64,000 nucleotides of DNA from Granulicella aggregans (GCF_025685565.1 NZ_JAGSYE010000002.1:806001-870000); one strand, 5' to 3'; shown: positions 28,430 through 37,443, numbered from the stretch's first letter. Numbers and translations: made by a program. The notes: generated by a model not told the origin, from the letters alone.

Positions 28430-31159
28430 CTACTCTTCGCGCAACACTTCGAGAGGCTTCTGCCCCAGGATGCGGTGGCTTGCCGCCCATCCCGTAATCA
28501 CGGTCAGGCCAGCGGTGCCGGCGAGGGCAGCAAACGTCCATAGCCATTGAACGTGATAGACGATGTCGAGACGATGAAGCAGTACGCGAGCAATGAGATT
28601 CGCGAAGAACACGCCAACCAACCCAGCGACCAGTCCAAGGACCGCGAACTCGATGGAGAAGACCGTGGCGATACGACTACGCGTCGCGCCAAGGGTCTTC
28701 ATCACGACGACCTCGCGGATGCGGCGATAGCGTGTTCCAGCGATGGAACTGGCAAGGATGACAATGCCGGCGAAGATGGAGAACGCGGAGAGGAACTGGA
28801 TCACGTAGGTGATTTGGATGACCACGTTGCGAACGGTTTCGAGGGCGGCAGCGACGTTGATGACGGTGACAGTGGGATAGGCCTTGTAGAGTGCTCTTTG
28901 CAGTAGCTCTACCTTTGTTGGATCGACGTGGACGCCGCCGTACCAGACGACCGGCAGGCCGGCGAGCACAGGTTGCGGGAGAACAAACTCCGCGCGGGAG
29001 AAGGCGTGCTGGCCGTCGGACTCGGTCAAGGCAGCGACGGTGGCGACGATCTGCTGGTCCTGCGCGGCGAAGGTGATGGTCGAGCCGACCTTCACGCCGA
29101 GGCGGTCGGCCTGGCGCTTCGCGACGGCAACTTGGGGAGCGATCGACTCGGGTGCCCACCACTTCCCTGCCGCCAGCTTGGTGCCCGGAGGCGGCGTGGC
29201 CGACCAGGTCAGGTTGATCGATTGCAGCATGCGGCGCGGAAAGTTGGTCAGCTTCACCTCGCTGGCAGGAACTCCGTTGATCGCGATGATGCGCGAGGTG
29301 ACGACGGGAAGGAGTTCGGGGGCGAGGGTCACTCCGGGCTGAGCGATGAGTAGCTTGCGCACGCCATCGATCTCGTCGGTGGTGATGTCGATCAGGAAGA
29401 CGTTGGGCAGGTCGGGCGCGGAGGCGAGATGGAGCTCCGAGACGACTGCCTGCTGGACAAGATAGACGGTCATGATCTGCATGACGCCCATGCCAACGGC
29501 AGCCAATAAAGCGGCGCTCGGATTGCCGGGGCGATAGAGATTCGCGAGACCGTGACGCAGGGAGGAAGGCAAGTGCAGGCGCGTGCGGGAGAGAAAAAAG
29601 CGAAGGCTAGCCAGGACTGCTGCGGAGGCTGCCAGAAGGACGGCGAGGACGGCGACGAGGCCAAGCGAAAAGACTTTGCCCACGGTGGCGGAGTCGCTGA
29701 GCGTCGTGGCAATAGCGGCTAGACCGATGAGGATGAGGGCACCGGCTGCAATCTGAGCTTGGCTCTTGATCCGCTTCCAAGGTATTACGGCGATCAATGC
29801 TGTGAATACCAAAACTCCGATCTCTTCGAGTACCTCTGCGAGCCCCATTTTCCTGAGCACTGCCGTCACCAACGCTATGCAAACTATCGCGATAGTGGCT
29901 TTCAGAAGGTTCTTGCGAAGTGAACGAAAATATTCGGACAAGAAAGAGTTATCTTCCTCGTCGACGGCGCGGCGAAAGATCAGGATGGGGCGCACGCCGC
30001 GGATATCGAGCAGCGGAGGCAGCGTGAAGAGCAGCGTCGTGAGCACGCCCGCGCCAAGGCCAGTGAGAATGGTTCGAAGTTGGAGATGGACCTCGGTGGG
30101 CACGTTGATGAACTTCGCCAGCAGATAGGGGAAGGCGAGCTGCACGCCGGTGCCAAGGGCGACGCCGAGCAGACCTCCGGCGACACCGAGCAAAAGCGTC
30201 TGCAGGACGTAGATCTTGATGATCTGGCCGGAGCGTGCGCCGAGCGACTTCATGATGGCGATGGTGTCGAGGCGCTGCTGCAGGTGGGCGCGCATGGCCA
30301 TCGCTACTCCAATGGCACCAAGGACAAGTGCGACGAGGCTCATCAACGAGAGCAGGCTGGTAGCGCGGTCGAGACCCTGGGTGAGCGCGGGATTGGTCTC
30401 GCGATAGTCGGTTACCTGCGCCTCTGGCAGGAGCTTTTCAAGCCGCAGCTTTAGATCGGCAACCGCCTTCTCTGAGATGGGCGCACCGTTGCGCGGGGCC
30501 GGGACTTTGAAGAGGTATCGCTGGCCGGAGTGACTGCCGGGTGCGAGCAAACCGCTATCGGCAAGGCCCTTGCGCGAGATGAGAACGCGTGGGCCAGCCG
30601 CGAAGTTGCCGGAGAGCCGGTCGGGTTCGTTGGTCACAACCGAGGCGATGCGGAAGATCTTACTGCCCACCGTAAGCTGATCGCCGACCTTCAGATGCAG
30701 GCGGATGAGCAGATCATCCGCAACGACCACTGAATCATCTCCGAGCTGCGATTGAAGCCTATCGGCAGGTTCGAGATCGACCTTGCCGTAGAAGGGATAC
30801 TTGTTGGGATCGACGGCCTTGAGCGAGACGAGCAGCGGGTCAAGCGTCTTTGGCGAACTGGCCATGGAGAGCAGTTCGGTGACGGGCGTGATCTCAACAC
30901 CCTCGGCGGCGATCTGATCGAGGCCCTTCTGTTGCTCAGGCGTGACCTGCTGGAACATGCGAGCTGCAAGGTCGCCCGCCATGATGCTTCGCGCGCGAGT
31001 TAACAGCGCTCCGCGAAAGGAGGAGCTGAACCCGCGCACGCCGGTAAGCGCGGCGACGCCGATGGCGACCGACAGGATGACGAAGAAGAACTTGCCGCGC
31101 GAGGAGCGCATCTCGCGGGCAGCGATCTTGATTGCTGAAGCGTAAGAGAGGCTTGCCAT
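28430..31159 (-). CDS. ABC transporter permease, YbbP/FtsX type
   Basis: The protein has 909 residues. The N-terminal SSRGKFFFVILSVAIGVAAL helix is followed by a long periplasmic domain (about 50-255). Three helices with an FtsX core (DTIAIMKSLGARSGQIIKIY) and a central helix cluster (about 410-530) come next, then a second periplasmic domain and a last FtsX core (EVVVMKTLGATRSRIATVF). This resembles YbbP of E. coli. It is coupled to its ATPase through a TGATG overlap. The YbbAP complex is a putative lipid or hydrophobic-compound exporter; the substrate is not established here. Confidence 0.9.
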   Translation of the reverse strand: MASLSYASAIKIAAREMRSSRGKFFFVILSVAIGVAALTGVRGFSSSFRGALLTRARSIMAGDLAARMFQQVTPEQQKGLDQIAAEGVEITPVTELLSMASSPKTLDPLLVSLKAVDPNKYPFYGKVDLEPADRLQSQLGDDSVVVADDLLIRLHLKVGDQLTVGSKIFRIASVVTNEPDRLSGNFAAGPRVLISRKGLADSGLLAPGSHSGQRYLFKVPAPRNGAPISEKAVADLKLRLEKLLPEAQVTDYRETNPALTQGLDRATSLLSLMSLVALVLGAIGVAMAMRAHLQQRLDTIAIMKSLGARSGQIIKIYVLQTLLLGVAGGLLGVALGTGVQLAFPYLLAKFINVPTEVHLQLRTILTGLGAGVLTTLLFTLPPLLDIRGVRPILIFRRAVDEEDNSFLSEYFRSLRKNLLKATIAIVCIALVTAVLRKMGLAEVLEEIGVLVFTALIAVIPWKRIKSQAQIAAGALILIGLAAIATTLSDSATVGKVFSLGLVAVLAVLLAASAAVLASLRFFLSRTRLHLPSSLRHGLANLYRPGNPSAALLAAVGMGVMQIMTVYLVQQAVVSELHLASAPDLPNVFLIDITTDEIDGVRKLLIAQPGVTLAPELLPVVTSRIIAINGVPASEVKLTNFPRRMLQSINLTWSATPPPGTKLAAGKWWAPESIAPQVAVAKRQADRLGVKVGSTITFAAQDQQIVATVAALTESDGQHAFSRAEFVLPQPVLAGLPVVWYGGVHVDPTKVELLQRALYKAYPTVTVINVAAALETVRNVVIQITYVIQFLSAFSIFAGIVILASSIAGTRYRRIREVVVMKTLGATRSRIATVFSIEFAVLGLVAGLVGVFFANLIARVLLHRLDIVYHVQWLWTFAALAGTAGLTVITGWAASHRILGQKPLEVLREE

Positions 31160-31884
31160 CAGCTTGCCACGGTTGCCGTTTCGGCAAGTCCGGCCGGATT
31201 GGGATTCACTTCGTCAGCGACGACGAGGCCGTCGCGCAAAATGATCCTGCGATTGGCGTAGGTGGCGAGAACAGGATCGTGCGTGACCAGCACGAGCGTG
31301 GTGCCTTCGGTGCGATTGAGGTGCAGCAGAAGTTCGAGGACATGCGCACCGTTGGTGCTGTCGAGATTTCCGGTTGGCTCGTCAGCGAGCACTATGGGAG
31401 GACGCAGCACAAAGGCGCGGGCGAGCGCAACGCGCTGTTGTTCGCCACCGGAGAGCTGCACGGGGTAGTGGTCGAGGCGGTCGCCGAGGCCGACGCTGGT
31501 GAGGAGATCGCGGGAGCGCGCCATGCCGGCGGCTGCGTCCTTCGAGTCGCTGTTCAACTCATGTGGGAGCAGAACGTTCTCAAGCGCGGTTAGCGTCGGA
31601 ATGAGTTGGTAGGACTGGAAGACGAATCCGATGGTCTTGCCGCGAACCTGCGCGAGCTTGTCTTCGGCGAGGTAGCTGATGGCAACGCCGTTCAGATGTA
31701 CATTGCCTGCGGATGGCGTGTCGAGGCCAGCGAGGAGTCCAAGCAGCGTGGACTTGCCGGAGCCAGATGCACCCATGATGGCAACGAACTCGCCCTTCGG
31801 CACCGAGAAGTCGATGCCCTTCAGGATGTCCACCGTGCGTGGGCCGTTGCGGATGGACTTGCGAAGTCCTTCGACGACGATCAT
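31159..31884 (-). CDS. ABC transporter ATP-binding protein, YbbA/LolD type
   Basis: From ATG 31884 the protein has 241 residues. The Walker A is GASGSGKSTLLGLLAGLD, the signature is LSGGEQQRVALARAFV, and the Walker B is PPIVLADEPTGNLDS with the following catalytic Glu. These are the LolD/MacB/YbbA subclass features. The frame is open to a TTG at 31947; the shorter start matches family N-termini (MIVVEGLRKSI), but its ribosome-binding site is weak. It is coupled to the permease and divergent from the tesA-like gene. This is the same neighbourhood known for ybbA-ybbP and tesA in enterobacteria. Confidence 0.9.
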   Translation of the reverse strand: MIVVEGLRKSIRNGPRTVDILKGIDFSVPKGEFVAIMGASGSGKSTLLGLLAGLDTPSAGNVHLNGVAISYLAEDKLAQVRGKTIGFVFQSYQLIPTLTALENVLLPHELNSDSKDAAAGMARSRDLLTSVGLGDRLDHYPVQLSGGEQQRVALARAFVLRPPIVLADEPTGNLDSTNGAHVLELLLHLNRTEGTTLVLVTHDPVLATYANRRIILRDGLVVADEVNPNPAGLAETATVAS

Positions 31885-31998
31885 GGAGGGTGCTTCCTGA
31901 ATCAAGGAGGATGCTTCGCTCAACTTTGCTGCTCCAGTGGTTCGCAAACTCGATGTCGGTTCGTTTGTGATGGGATGAGACTTTGATAGATTCGACGT

Positions 31999-32706
31999 AT
32001 GCGCCGATCCTTATGTCTCATTATTCTAGCGTGTACCGCGCTGGCCGCAGCTGGTTGCAAATCAGAGTCGGCAACGAAACCGGCGGATCAAGCTGAACCG
32101 AACGCGAGTGGATCGACGGAGCAAAAAGCGGCTTCGGTGCCCGCCGCGCAGGATCCGCGCCCGCTACTGGTCTGTTTCGGGGATAGCCTGACGGCTGGCT
32201 ACGGAGCCGACCCCGGCCAGAGCTATCCGGACTATCTGCAGGCCGACCTCGACGCGCGGGGCTACAAGTACCGCGTAGTGAACGAAGGCGTAAGCGGGAA
32301 TACGACGAAGGATGGCATCGATCGATTGGCCGGCATCGTTGCCATGAAGCCTGCGGTGGTGATCGTAGAGTTTGGCGGCAACGATGGCCTGCGCGGCCTG
32401 CCGATTGAAGATTCGCGCTCGCACCTGGATACGATCGTTGGAACGTTGAAGGCCAGCGAAGCGAAGGTATTGATCGCAGGAATCACGCTGCCCCCCAACT
32501 ATGGCCCTGCGTATATCAAGCAGTTCGACGCGACGTATCCGTTGCTCGCAAAGAAGTACGACGTTCCACTGATGCCCTTCCTGCTGAAGGACGTCTACGG
32601 CGTGCCAGGAATGATGCAGGCAGACGACACGCACGCGACGGCGGCGGGCAACAAAATCGTGGCGGGCGAGCTAGTTCCCTTCCTTACGCCGCTGCTGAAG
32701 AAGTAG
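31999..32706 (+). CDS. tesA: SGNH-family lipoprotein esterase, TesA-like
   Basis: The protein has 235 residues. The lipobox is LAAAGC near residue 19, followed by a polar Ala/Pro linker of about 35 residues. Catalytic blocks are CFGDSLTAGYG (nucleophile Ser), GVSGNTTKDG, EFGGNDGLRG and DDTHATAAGN (Asp-His). This matches the multifunctional lysophospholipase/thioesterase/arylesterase group of E. coli TesA, but as a membrane-anchored lipoprotein rather than a soluble periplasmic enzyme. It is divergent from the YbbAP-like transporter, a conserved pairing that suggests a joint lipid-handling function (inferred). Confidence 0.88.
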   Translation: MRRSLCLIILACTALAAAGCKSESATKPADQAEPNASGSTEQKAASVPAAQDPRPLLVCFGDSLTAGYGADPGQSYPDYLQADLDARGYKYRVVNEGVSGNTTKDGIDRLAGIVAMKPAVVIVEFGGNDGLRGLPIEDSRSHLDTIVGTLKASEAKVLIAGITLPPNYGPAYIKQFDATYPLLAKKYDVPLMPFLLKDVYGVPGMMQADDTHATAAGNKIVAGELVPFLTPLLKK

Positions 32707-32758
32707 CTTGCTGCTATTTCCTGCTCCCTGGTGGAAAAGCCCTACTCCGCCGCGCAGG

Positions 32759-32870
32759 CCGTCATTCTGAACGGAGTGAAGAATCCTCGTATTTTCTGCA
32801 TGGGCCACAGGAGCTGCTTCGCAGCAAAGGCGAAATGCGGAGATTCTTCGGCTTCGCCTCAGAATGACGG
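32759..32870. repeat. 112-bp palindromic intergenic element (REP/MITE-like)
   Basis: Perfect 12-bp terminal inverted repeats ccgtcattctga (32,759-32,770) and tcagaatgacgg (32,859-32,870) continue inward as an imperfect stem (gaagaatcc paired with agattcttc). It sits between the 3' ends of tesA and truB, where such elements often accumulate. Similar ends are common in acidobacterial genomes in my memory. It carries no gene and may act as a bidirectional terminator. Confidence 0.65.
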
Positions 32871-32894
32871 TTTTGGGAATCTGTCGTACAGCGC

Positions 32895-33773
32895 TTAGCT
32901 CAGCACCACAATCGGCTGGGTCAACGTCCCGGCGATGCGCTTCGCGATTCCAAGAAGCTCTGTGGGACTGGTGAAGACCTTAATCAGCGGAGCGCTTGAA
33001 AACTCCGGCAGATTCACCTGCATCCCGTTGCGCAGCCTTCCAGCGGCCTGATCGTCGACCGTGACAGAAGGCATCTCGGTCAGCATGGCCCGGGGATGCG
33101 GCAGCAGAGCGAGGACTGCGGCCTCGTCTCCAGCGACCGCTTTCAATTGATCGACAGTGATGGAATCCGCAAGCGAGAACGCTCCGGCGCGGTTGCGGCG
33201 AAGAGACGAGAGATGAGCTCCGCAGCCCGCAAGCTGGCCAAGTTCATGCGCGACGGAGCGAACGTATCCACCGGCAGAGATCGTCATCTCGAAAGTGGCT
33301 GAGTCGCCTTCGAGTCCTGTAAGCGCGAAGTTGTGGATGAAGATAGTCGCCGGTTTTACGGGGACTTCGGCACCGGCGCGCGCCAGCTTGTGCGCGGGCA
33401 CGCCGTTGATCTTCTTCGCGGAGAAGATCGGAGGAACCTGCTGCATGGCTCCACTGAAGTGCCGCGCGAGATCACGAAGCTCTTCGAGAGACTTCGTCAG
33501 CGGCTGTGCTTCGGAGGCGGGCTCGCCATCTGCGTCGAAGCTGTCCGTCGCAAAGCCGAAGCGAATGGTGCCGGTATAGCTCTTCTCCGCATGCCCGAAG
33601 AACTGTGCCAGCCGAGTGTACTTGCCCAGGAGCAGCGGCAAAACTCCGGTGGCCATGGGGTCCAGCGTGCCCAGGTGTCCGATGGAGCGTTCGCCGGTGG
33701 CACGGCGAACGATTGCGACAACATCATGCGAGGTCAGCCCCGCGGGTTTATCCAGTACAAGAAGACCGTTCAT
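32895..33773 (-). CDS. truB: tRNA pseudouridine(55) synthase
   Basis: The protein has 292 residues. The catalytic aspartate is Asp38 in GHLGTLDPMATGVLPL, with DKPAGLTSHD before it and GGYVRSVAHELG later, all typical of TruB. The enzyme converts U55 to pseudouridine in the T-loop of most tRNAs. The C-terminal PUA-like region (about 235-292) is present. In many bacteria truB follows rbfA; here it follows folE and the pterin genes on the same strand, 25 bases downstream of folE. Confidence 0.95.
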   Translation of the reverse strand: MNGLLVLDKPAGLTSHDVVAIVRRATGERSIGHLGTLDPMATGVLPLLLGKYTRLAQFFGHAEKSYTGTIRFGFATDSFDADGEPASEAQPLTKSLEELRDLARHFSGAMQQVPPIFSAKKINGVPAHKLARAGAEVPVKPATIFIHNFALTGLEGDSATFEMTISAGGYVRSVAHELGQLAGCGAHLSSLRRNRAGAFSLADSITVDQLKAVAGDEAAVLALLPHPRAMLTEMPSVTVDDQAAGRLRNGMQVNLPEFSSAPLIKVFTSPTELLGIAKRIAGTLTQPIVVLS

Positions 33774-33798
33774 CTTCTTCTAGGATACGTGGTTCCAG

Positions 33799-34398
33799 TC
33801 AGCTGTTGCGGCGGACGAGCGAGAGAAACTCGTTGCGCGTGCTCTGCTGCTCTTTGAAGACGCCGCGCATGGCGGAGGTCGTGGTCTCCGAGCGCTGCTT
33901 CTCCACGCCACGCATCATCATGCACAGATGCTGCGCCTCAAGGATGACGGCGACTCCCTGCGGATTGATCGCCTGTTCGATCGCCTCCGCGATCTCTCGC
34001 GTCAGCCGCTCCTGCACCTGTAGACGGCGGGCGAACATATCGACGAGTCGAGGAATTTTGCTGAGGCCGATGACCTTGCCATTAGGCACATAAGCGACGT
34101 GTGCCCTGCCGAAGAACGGCAGCAGGTGGTGCTCGCACATGGAGTAGAACTCGATGTCCTTGACGATGACCATCTCGTCGTACTCGACGTCGAAGAGCGC
34201 GTTGTGAAGAACTTCGTTCGCGTCCATGGTGTAGCCGCGGGTCAGGAACGCCATCGACTTTGCCATGCGCTTAGGTGTATCAAGCAAGCCGTCGCGAGTG
34301 GGGTCTTCGCCGATCCGCGAGAGCAGTTCGCGGTAGAGGTTCTCGGTGGAGAGAGATGCGAGCGTTACTTCTTCAAGGGAATCAGGTGTGGTTGCCAA
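33799..34398 (-). CDS. folE: GTP cyclohydrolase I
   Basis: The protein has 199 residues. Zinc and substrate ligands are seen in [20 protein letters not shown] and in the later [11 protein letters not shown]. The enzyme converts GTP to 7,8-dihydroneopterin triphosphate, the common precursor of folate, biopterin and queuosine. Two 6-pyruvoyltetrahydropterin synthase-like genes lie directly upstream on the same strand, so dihydroneopterin triphosphate is probably handed to them. The N-terminal 25 residues are variable. Confidence 0.95.
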   Translation of the reverse strand: MATTPDSLEEVTLASLSTENLYRELLSRIGEDPTRDGLLDTPKRMAKSMAFLTRGYTMDANEVLHNALFDVEYDEMVIVKDIEFYSMCEHHLLPFFGRAHVAYVPNGKVIGLSKIPRLVDMFARRLQVQERLTREIAEAIEQAINPQGVAVILEAQHLCMMMRGVEKQRSETTTSAMRGVFKEQQSTRNEFLSLVRRNS

Positions 34399-34420
34399 TG
34401 GAGTTGACCTCTGTAGACTT

Positions 34421-34888
34421 CTATCGCCCAGCTTCAGGCGGCGTGCTTCCCTCGCCCGCGTAGTCGAAGGAGTTGTTGCTTGTCTCTTCCACGTGAACGT
34501 TCTCGAGCCGCGCGAAGGGGAAGCTATCGAAGATTTTGTGACATTCGATTGCTAGATTCTCTGTTGTAGATACCTTCTCCGCAAAGCACTTGAGCGTGTT
34601 CAGATTCGTGTGGTCAAAGCGATCTAGCAGATTCGTGCGTGCGAACGCATCGAGGTCGCCGAGGTTGCAGACCATGCCCGTTGTCGCATCCACAGGGCCT
34701 TTGAAGGTCACCTGCACGACGTAGTTATGGCCGTGGCCGTAAGGGTTGTTGCACTTGCCGAAGACCTCGCGATTTCGCTGCTCGTCATAAGTGTTGCTGT
34801 GTAAGCGATGGGACGCGCTGAAGTGATACCGCCGCGAGAGGCTGGCAACGGGCGTCTTCTTCACGATGGCGGACGATTCAGCCGGCAT
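34421..34888 (-). CDS. 6-pyruvoyltetrahydropterin/6-carboxytetrahydropterin synthase family, copy 2
   Basis: The protein has 155 residues from ATG 34888. Zinc-binding histidines are His27 (SASHRLH), His52 and His54 (GHGHNY), and Cys46 in FGKC is the proton-donor cysteine. The start overlaps the end of the upstream paralog by 11 bases. The frame is open much further upstream, but that part lies antisense-like over the other gene and is not protein-like. It may act on dihydroneopterin triphosphate like its neighbour, or have taken on a pyruvoyl-pterin (biopterin-type) role; sequence alone does not decide. Confidence 0.9.
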   Translation of the reverse strand: MPAESSAIVKKTPVASLSRRYHFSASHRLHSNTYDEQRNREVFGKCNNPYGHGHNYVVQVTFKGPVDATTGMVCNLGDLDAFARTNLLDRFDHTNLNTLKCFAEKVSTTENLAIECHKIFDSFPFARLENVHVEETSNNSFDYAGEGSTPPEAGR

Positions 34889-35297
34889 CTTGCTCTCCGT
34901 AGCAATCGGCGAAGAGGTCAGGCATCTCGTAGACACGGACGCGATGCAGCTTCGCATTGGGAATCTTGCCGTCCAGCCGGTGCCAGATAGAGATTGCGAT
35001 GTTCTCCGTCGTCGGGATAAGCGTCTTGAACTCTGGAACCTCGAGGTTGAGGTGACGATGGTCGTAGACACTGACTACCTCGCGCTCCAGGATGTCTTTC
35101 AACTCTTTCAGGTCGACGACAAATCCGCTGACAGGATCGACCTGGCCCCCGACCGTAACCTCCAGCGTGTAATTGTGCCCGTGGCCGTTACGATTGGCGC
35201 ACTTGCCGAAGACGCGCTCGTTCTCTTCCTGCGACCAGGCATCGTTCCAGTAAAAATGTGCCGAGGAGAACTCGGCCTTGCGGGTAAGAAAGATCAT
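34878..35297 (-). CDS. queD: 6-carboxytetrahydropterin synthase family, copy 1
   Basis: The protein has 139 residues, a little longer than E. coli QueD. His14 (SSAHFYW), His39 and His41 (NGHGHNYTLEV) should bind zinc, and Cys33 in FGKC is the catalytic cysteine. A late VRVYEMPD holds the substrate-anchoring glutamate. QueD makes 6-carboxytetrahydropterin for queuosine; the same fold makes 6-pyruvoyltetrahydropterin for biopterin. No queC, queE or queF is in this window, so the symbol is tentative. It is the first of the tandem pair followed by folE. Confidence 0.88.
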   Translation of the reverse strand: MIFLTRKAEFSSAHFYWNDAWSQEENERVFGKCANRNGHGHNYTLEVTVGGQVDPVSGFVVDLKELKDILEREVVSVYDHRHLNLEVPEFKTLIPTTENIAISIWHRLDGKIPNAKLHRVRVYEMPDLFADCYGEQDAG

Positions 35298-35345
35298 AGT
35301 TTTCCGTTTCGCTGCAACTTAGACGAATCTGCGGTGGAGCGCGAT

Positions 35346-36455
35346 TCAACCCTGGCGGGCCGTAGGAATGCTGCGGCCCTTCCACTGCACGTTCTTTTTG
35401 ATGCGGTGATGAATGTCGCTGCGAACCAACAAGTACACGAACAAAGGAATTCCGGCGATGGCCAGAGCGCAGTCGAGCGCGGGAAAGTTGGAGCGTGCGA
35501 CGCGAGCGTAGAAGCGCCAAAGCGTACGCAGCCAGATCAGGAGAAGAAGTCCACGCTGCAGGCTGGTCATGAAGGGCCAACTGAGCGCGATAGCGGGAAT
35601 GCCGAAGAAGAGCAGCACGTCGAGGATGCGCCAGAGCGCAAGGTAGATTGGGCTGGGAAAGAGGAGCGCGAGGTTCTTCGTCCAGCCTTCGATCATCTCC
35701 GGCAGCGTCCGATACATGCGCGCCGACAGCGCATCCGGAGCATAGCGGAAGCGGATCTTTCGGTTGCTGCGCTTGATCCTTCGTGCGATGGCCACGTCCT
35801 CAAGCACTTCGGGGCCGACACCGCGGTGGCCTCCGATCGCAAAGTAGGATTCGCTTTCGACCATAAGAAACTGCCCGTTGGCCGCGGCGATTCGTTTCGA
35901 GGGATCGTTGACCTGTTTGGGCGGATAGACGCTGGCGAGCTCCGAGAAGACCAGCGGCATGACCGCGCGCTGCCAGAAACCTGTGACGATCTGGTGCGGC
36001 GAGTAGGAGAGCAGATCAACCTGATTCCTGCGGGCCTCGTGCAGTGCACGCGAAAGATCGCCGGACTCGTGGATCGTATCGGCGTCGGTGAAGAGCAGCC
36101 ACTTCCCTTTTGCCTGTTGCGCCGCCGCCCAGCAGGCGTTATTTTTGCCCGTAAATCCACCGCGGTCAGAGAGATCGAGCGGCGGTGCGGCGATCACATG
36201 GACACCGGGATTCCCTGCCGCCGCTGCGGCAACTATCTCGGCTGTGCGATCGGTCGATTCATCGTCGACAAGCAATATCTCCCAATGCTCGCCCAGGAGA
36301 AATCCGCGTTCGCTCTGCGCCAGCAAAGAGGCCAGGCACTCCGGCAGAGAGATCTGCTCGTTTCGGGCCGGAATGACCACGCTCAATTCAAACGGAGGAG
36401 CCTCGTCTTCGACAACATCTGTACTATTCGCCACTCGTTCGCCGGTTTCACTCAC
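35346..36455 (-). CDS. GT2 glycosyltransferase, HpnB/CrtQ-like
   Basis: The protein has 369 residues. A GT-A domain shows ELSVVIPARNEQ, EILLVDDESTDRTAEIV, GGFTGKNNACWAAAQ, LFTDADTIHE (DxD) and GPEVLEDVAIARRI. Three or four C-terminal transmembrane segments (about 280-350) anchor it in the inner membrane. Similar proteins are annotated as hopene-associated HpnB or carotenoid glycosyltransferases. No hopanoid or carotenoid genes lie nearby, so I give no symbol. It is first in the leftward cluster leading to truB, but a link with pterins is not evident. It is divergent from the TlpA-like gene, 31 bases apart. Confidence 0.85.
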   Translation of the reverse strand: MSETGERVANSTDVVEDEAPPFELSVVIPARNEQISLPECLASLLAQSERGFLLGEHWEILLVDDESTDRTAEIVAAAAAGNPGVHVIAAPPLDLSDRGGFTGKNNACWAAAQQAKGKWLLFTDADTIHESGDLSRALHEARRNQVDLLSYSPHQIVTGFWQRAVMPLVFSELASVYPPKQVNDPSKRIAAANGQFLMVESESYFAIGGHRGVGPEVLEDVAIARRIKRSNRKIRFRYAPDALSARMYRTLPEMIEGWTKNLALLFPSPIYLALWRILDVLLFFGIPAIALSWPFMTSLQRGLLLLIWLRTLWRFYARVARSNFPALDCALAIAGIPLFVYLLVRSDIHHRIKKNVQWKGRSIPTARQG

Positions 36456-36486
36456 AGCTTCGTATTATAGGAAGAGGGAGCAAAAC

Positions 36487-36984
36487 GTGCCGCGAAGCAG
36501 AATTTCAGCAACCATGATGGGGTTTGTCGTCTCCGCCGTTCTGTTTACCGGCTGCGAACGTGGCGACCATCCGGGCAACATCGGGAAACCAGCGCCGCAG
36601 TTCTCCGTCTCGGATGGCGTGCAATCCGCCGACCTGAGCAAACTGCGCGGCAAAGTCGTCGTGCTGAATCTGTGGGCCACGTGGTGCGCCCCTTGCGTGG
36701 AGGAGCTTCCCAGCTTGCTCGCCATGCAGAAGGAGCTTCCTGACGTTGCAGTCGTCGCCATCAGCATCGACCAGGACGACGCAACGTATCGCAACTTCCT
36801 GGTGCGCCACCATGTCGATCTAGTCACCATTCGCGACGAAAGCGCGCGCATCAACACACTCTACGGCACCGCTCAAATCCCAGAAACCTACGTAATCGAC
36901 CGCGACGGCATTCTGCGGCGGAAGTTCGTCTCCGCCCAGAACTGGACCAGCCCGGAGATCATGGATTACCTGAAAAGACTTTAG
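36487..36984 (+). CDS. TlpA-like thiol-disulfide oxidoreductase, lipoprotein
   Basis: The protein has 165 residues from GTG 36487, with GAGGGAG 6 bases upstream. A hydrophobic segment ends in a lipobox (LFTGC) near residue 23, so it is probably anchored on the outer face of the inner membrane. The redoxin domain has the active site LWATWCAPCVEELP, the family cis-proline block QIPETYVIDRDG, and a C-terminal helix. TlpA/ResA proteins reduce cysteine pairs, for example in cytochrome c maturation. The reading frame extends far upstream inside the divergent glycosyltransferase gene and is not used. Confidence 0.9.
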   Translation: MPRSRISATMMGFVVSAVLFTGCERGDHPGNIGKPAPQFSVSDGVQSADLSKLRGKVVVLNLWATWCAPCVEELPSLLAMQKELPDVAVVAISIDQDDATYRNFLVRHHVDLVTIRDESARINTLYGTAQIPETYVIDRDGILRRKFVSAQNWTSPEIMDYLKRL

Positions 36985-37018
36985 CAATCGAAGTCGAACC
37001 CGCTGATAACATAAGCCT

Positions 37019-37288
37019 ATGACGCAACTGGACGTTCTTTACCGCTACGGAGTTCCGCCCACCGAGCCGGCAGTCGCCGCCATCGCACGCCTGCGTGAGG
37101 TCTACGGCGTTCGCAAGCTCGAGTTCAACGAAGCTGAAAAGACGGTTCGCATCGAATACGACGCCACCCGGCTGACCGAGCCGGTCGTCCACCAGCTCCT
37201 TCGCCGCGCCGGACTGGACGTAGTCGAGACCATGCCGATGTTCGAGCCGCCTGCTCCTCCGCCACCCGCCAAAGTTCCTGCAAGCTAA
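37019..37288 (+). CDS. Small protein with ferredoxin-like (HMA-like) pattern
   Basis: The protein has 89 residues and is not recognised with confidence. The predicted strand/helix order (LDVLYRYG, PTEPAVAAIARLREVYGV, VRKLEFNE, TVRIEYDA, PVVHQLLRRAG, DVVETM) is beta-alpha-beta-beta-alpha-beta, as in heavy-metal-associated domains, but there is no CxxC. The last 14 residues are Pro/Ala-rich. It starts 34 bases after the TlpA-like gene, probably in one transcript. Confidence 0.7.
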   Translation: MTQLDVLYRYGVPPTEPAVAAIARLREVYGVRKLEFNEAEKTVRIEYDATRLTEPVVHQLLRRAGLDVVETMPMFEPPAPPPPAKVPAS

Positions 37289-37313
37289 CTGTCGGATTTC
37301 CCACACGGGATGG

Positions 37314-37342
37314 TTGCCCTGAAAGGCCATCTCCGGTATGCT
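37314..37342 (+). promoter_or_regulatory. Probable promoter of tRNA-Arg
   Basis: TTGCCC (37314-37319), a 17-base spacer and TATGCT (37337-37342) stand 24 bases before the mature tRNA-Arg 5' end. It may also drive tRNA-Val downstream. Confidence 0.55.
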
Positions 37343-37366
37343 TAGAGAGTTGCAACCCTGCAATGT

Positions 37367-37443
37367 GCGCCCGTAGCTCAGTTGGATAGAGCAACTGGCT
37401 ACGAACCAGTAGGTCGGAGGTTCGACTCCTTCCGGGCGCACCA
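37367..37443 (+). tRNA. tRNA-Arg (anticodon ACG)
   Basis: A 77-base cloverleaf with CCA encoded. The acceptor arms gcgcccg and cgggcgc pair fully. The anticodon stem actgg/ccagt frames the loop ctacgaa, giving anticodon ACG. The T-loop ttcgact is standard. Confidence 0.97.
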
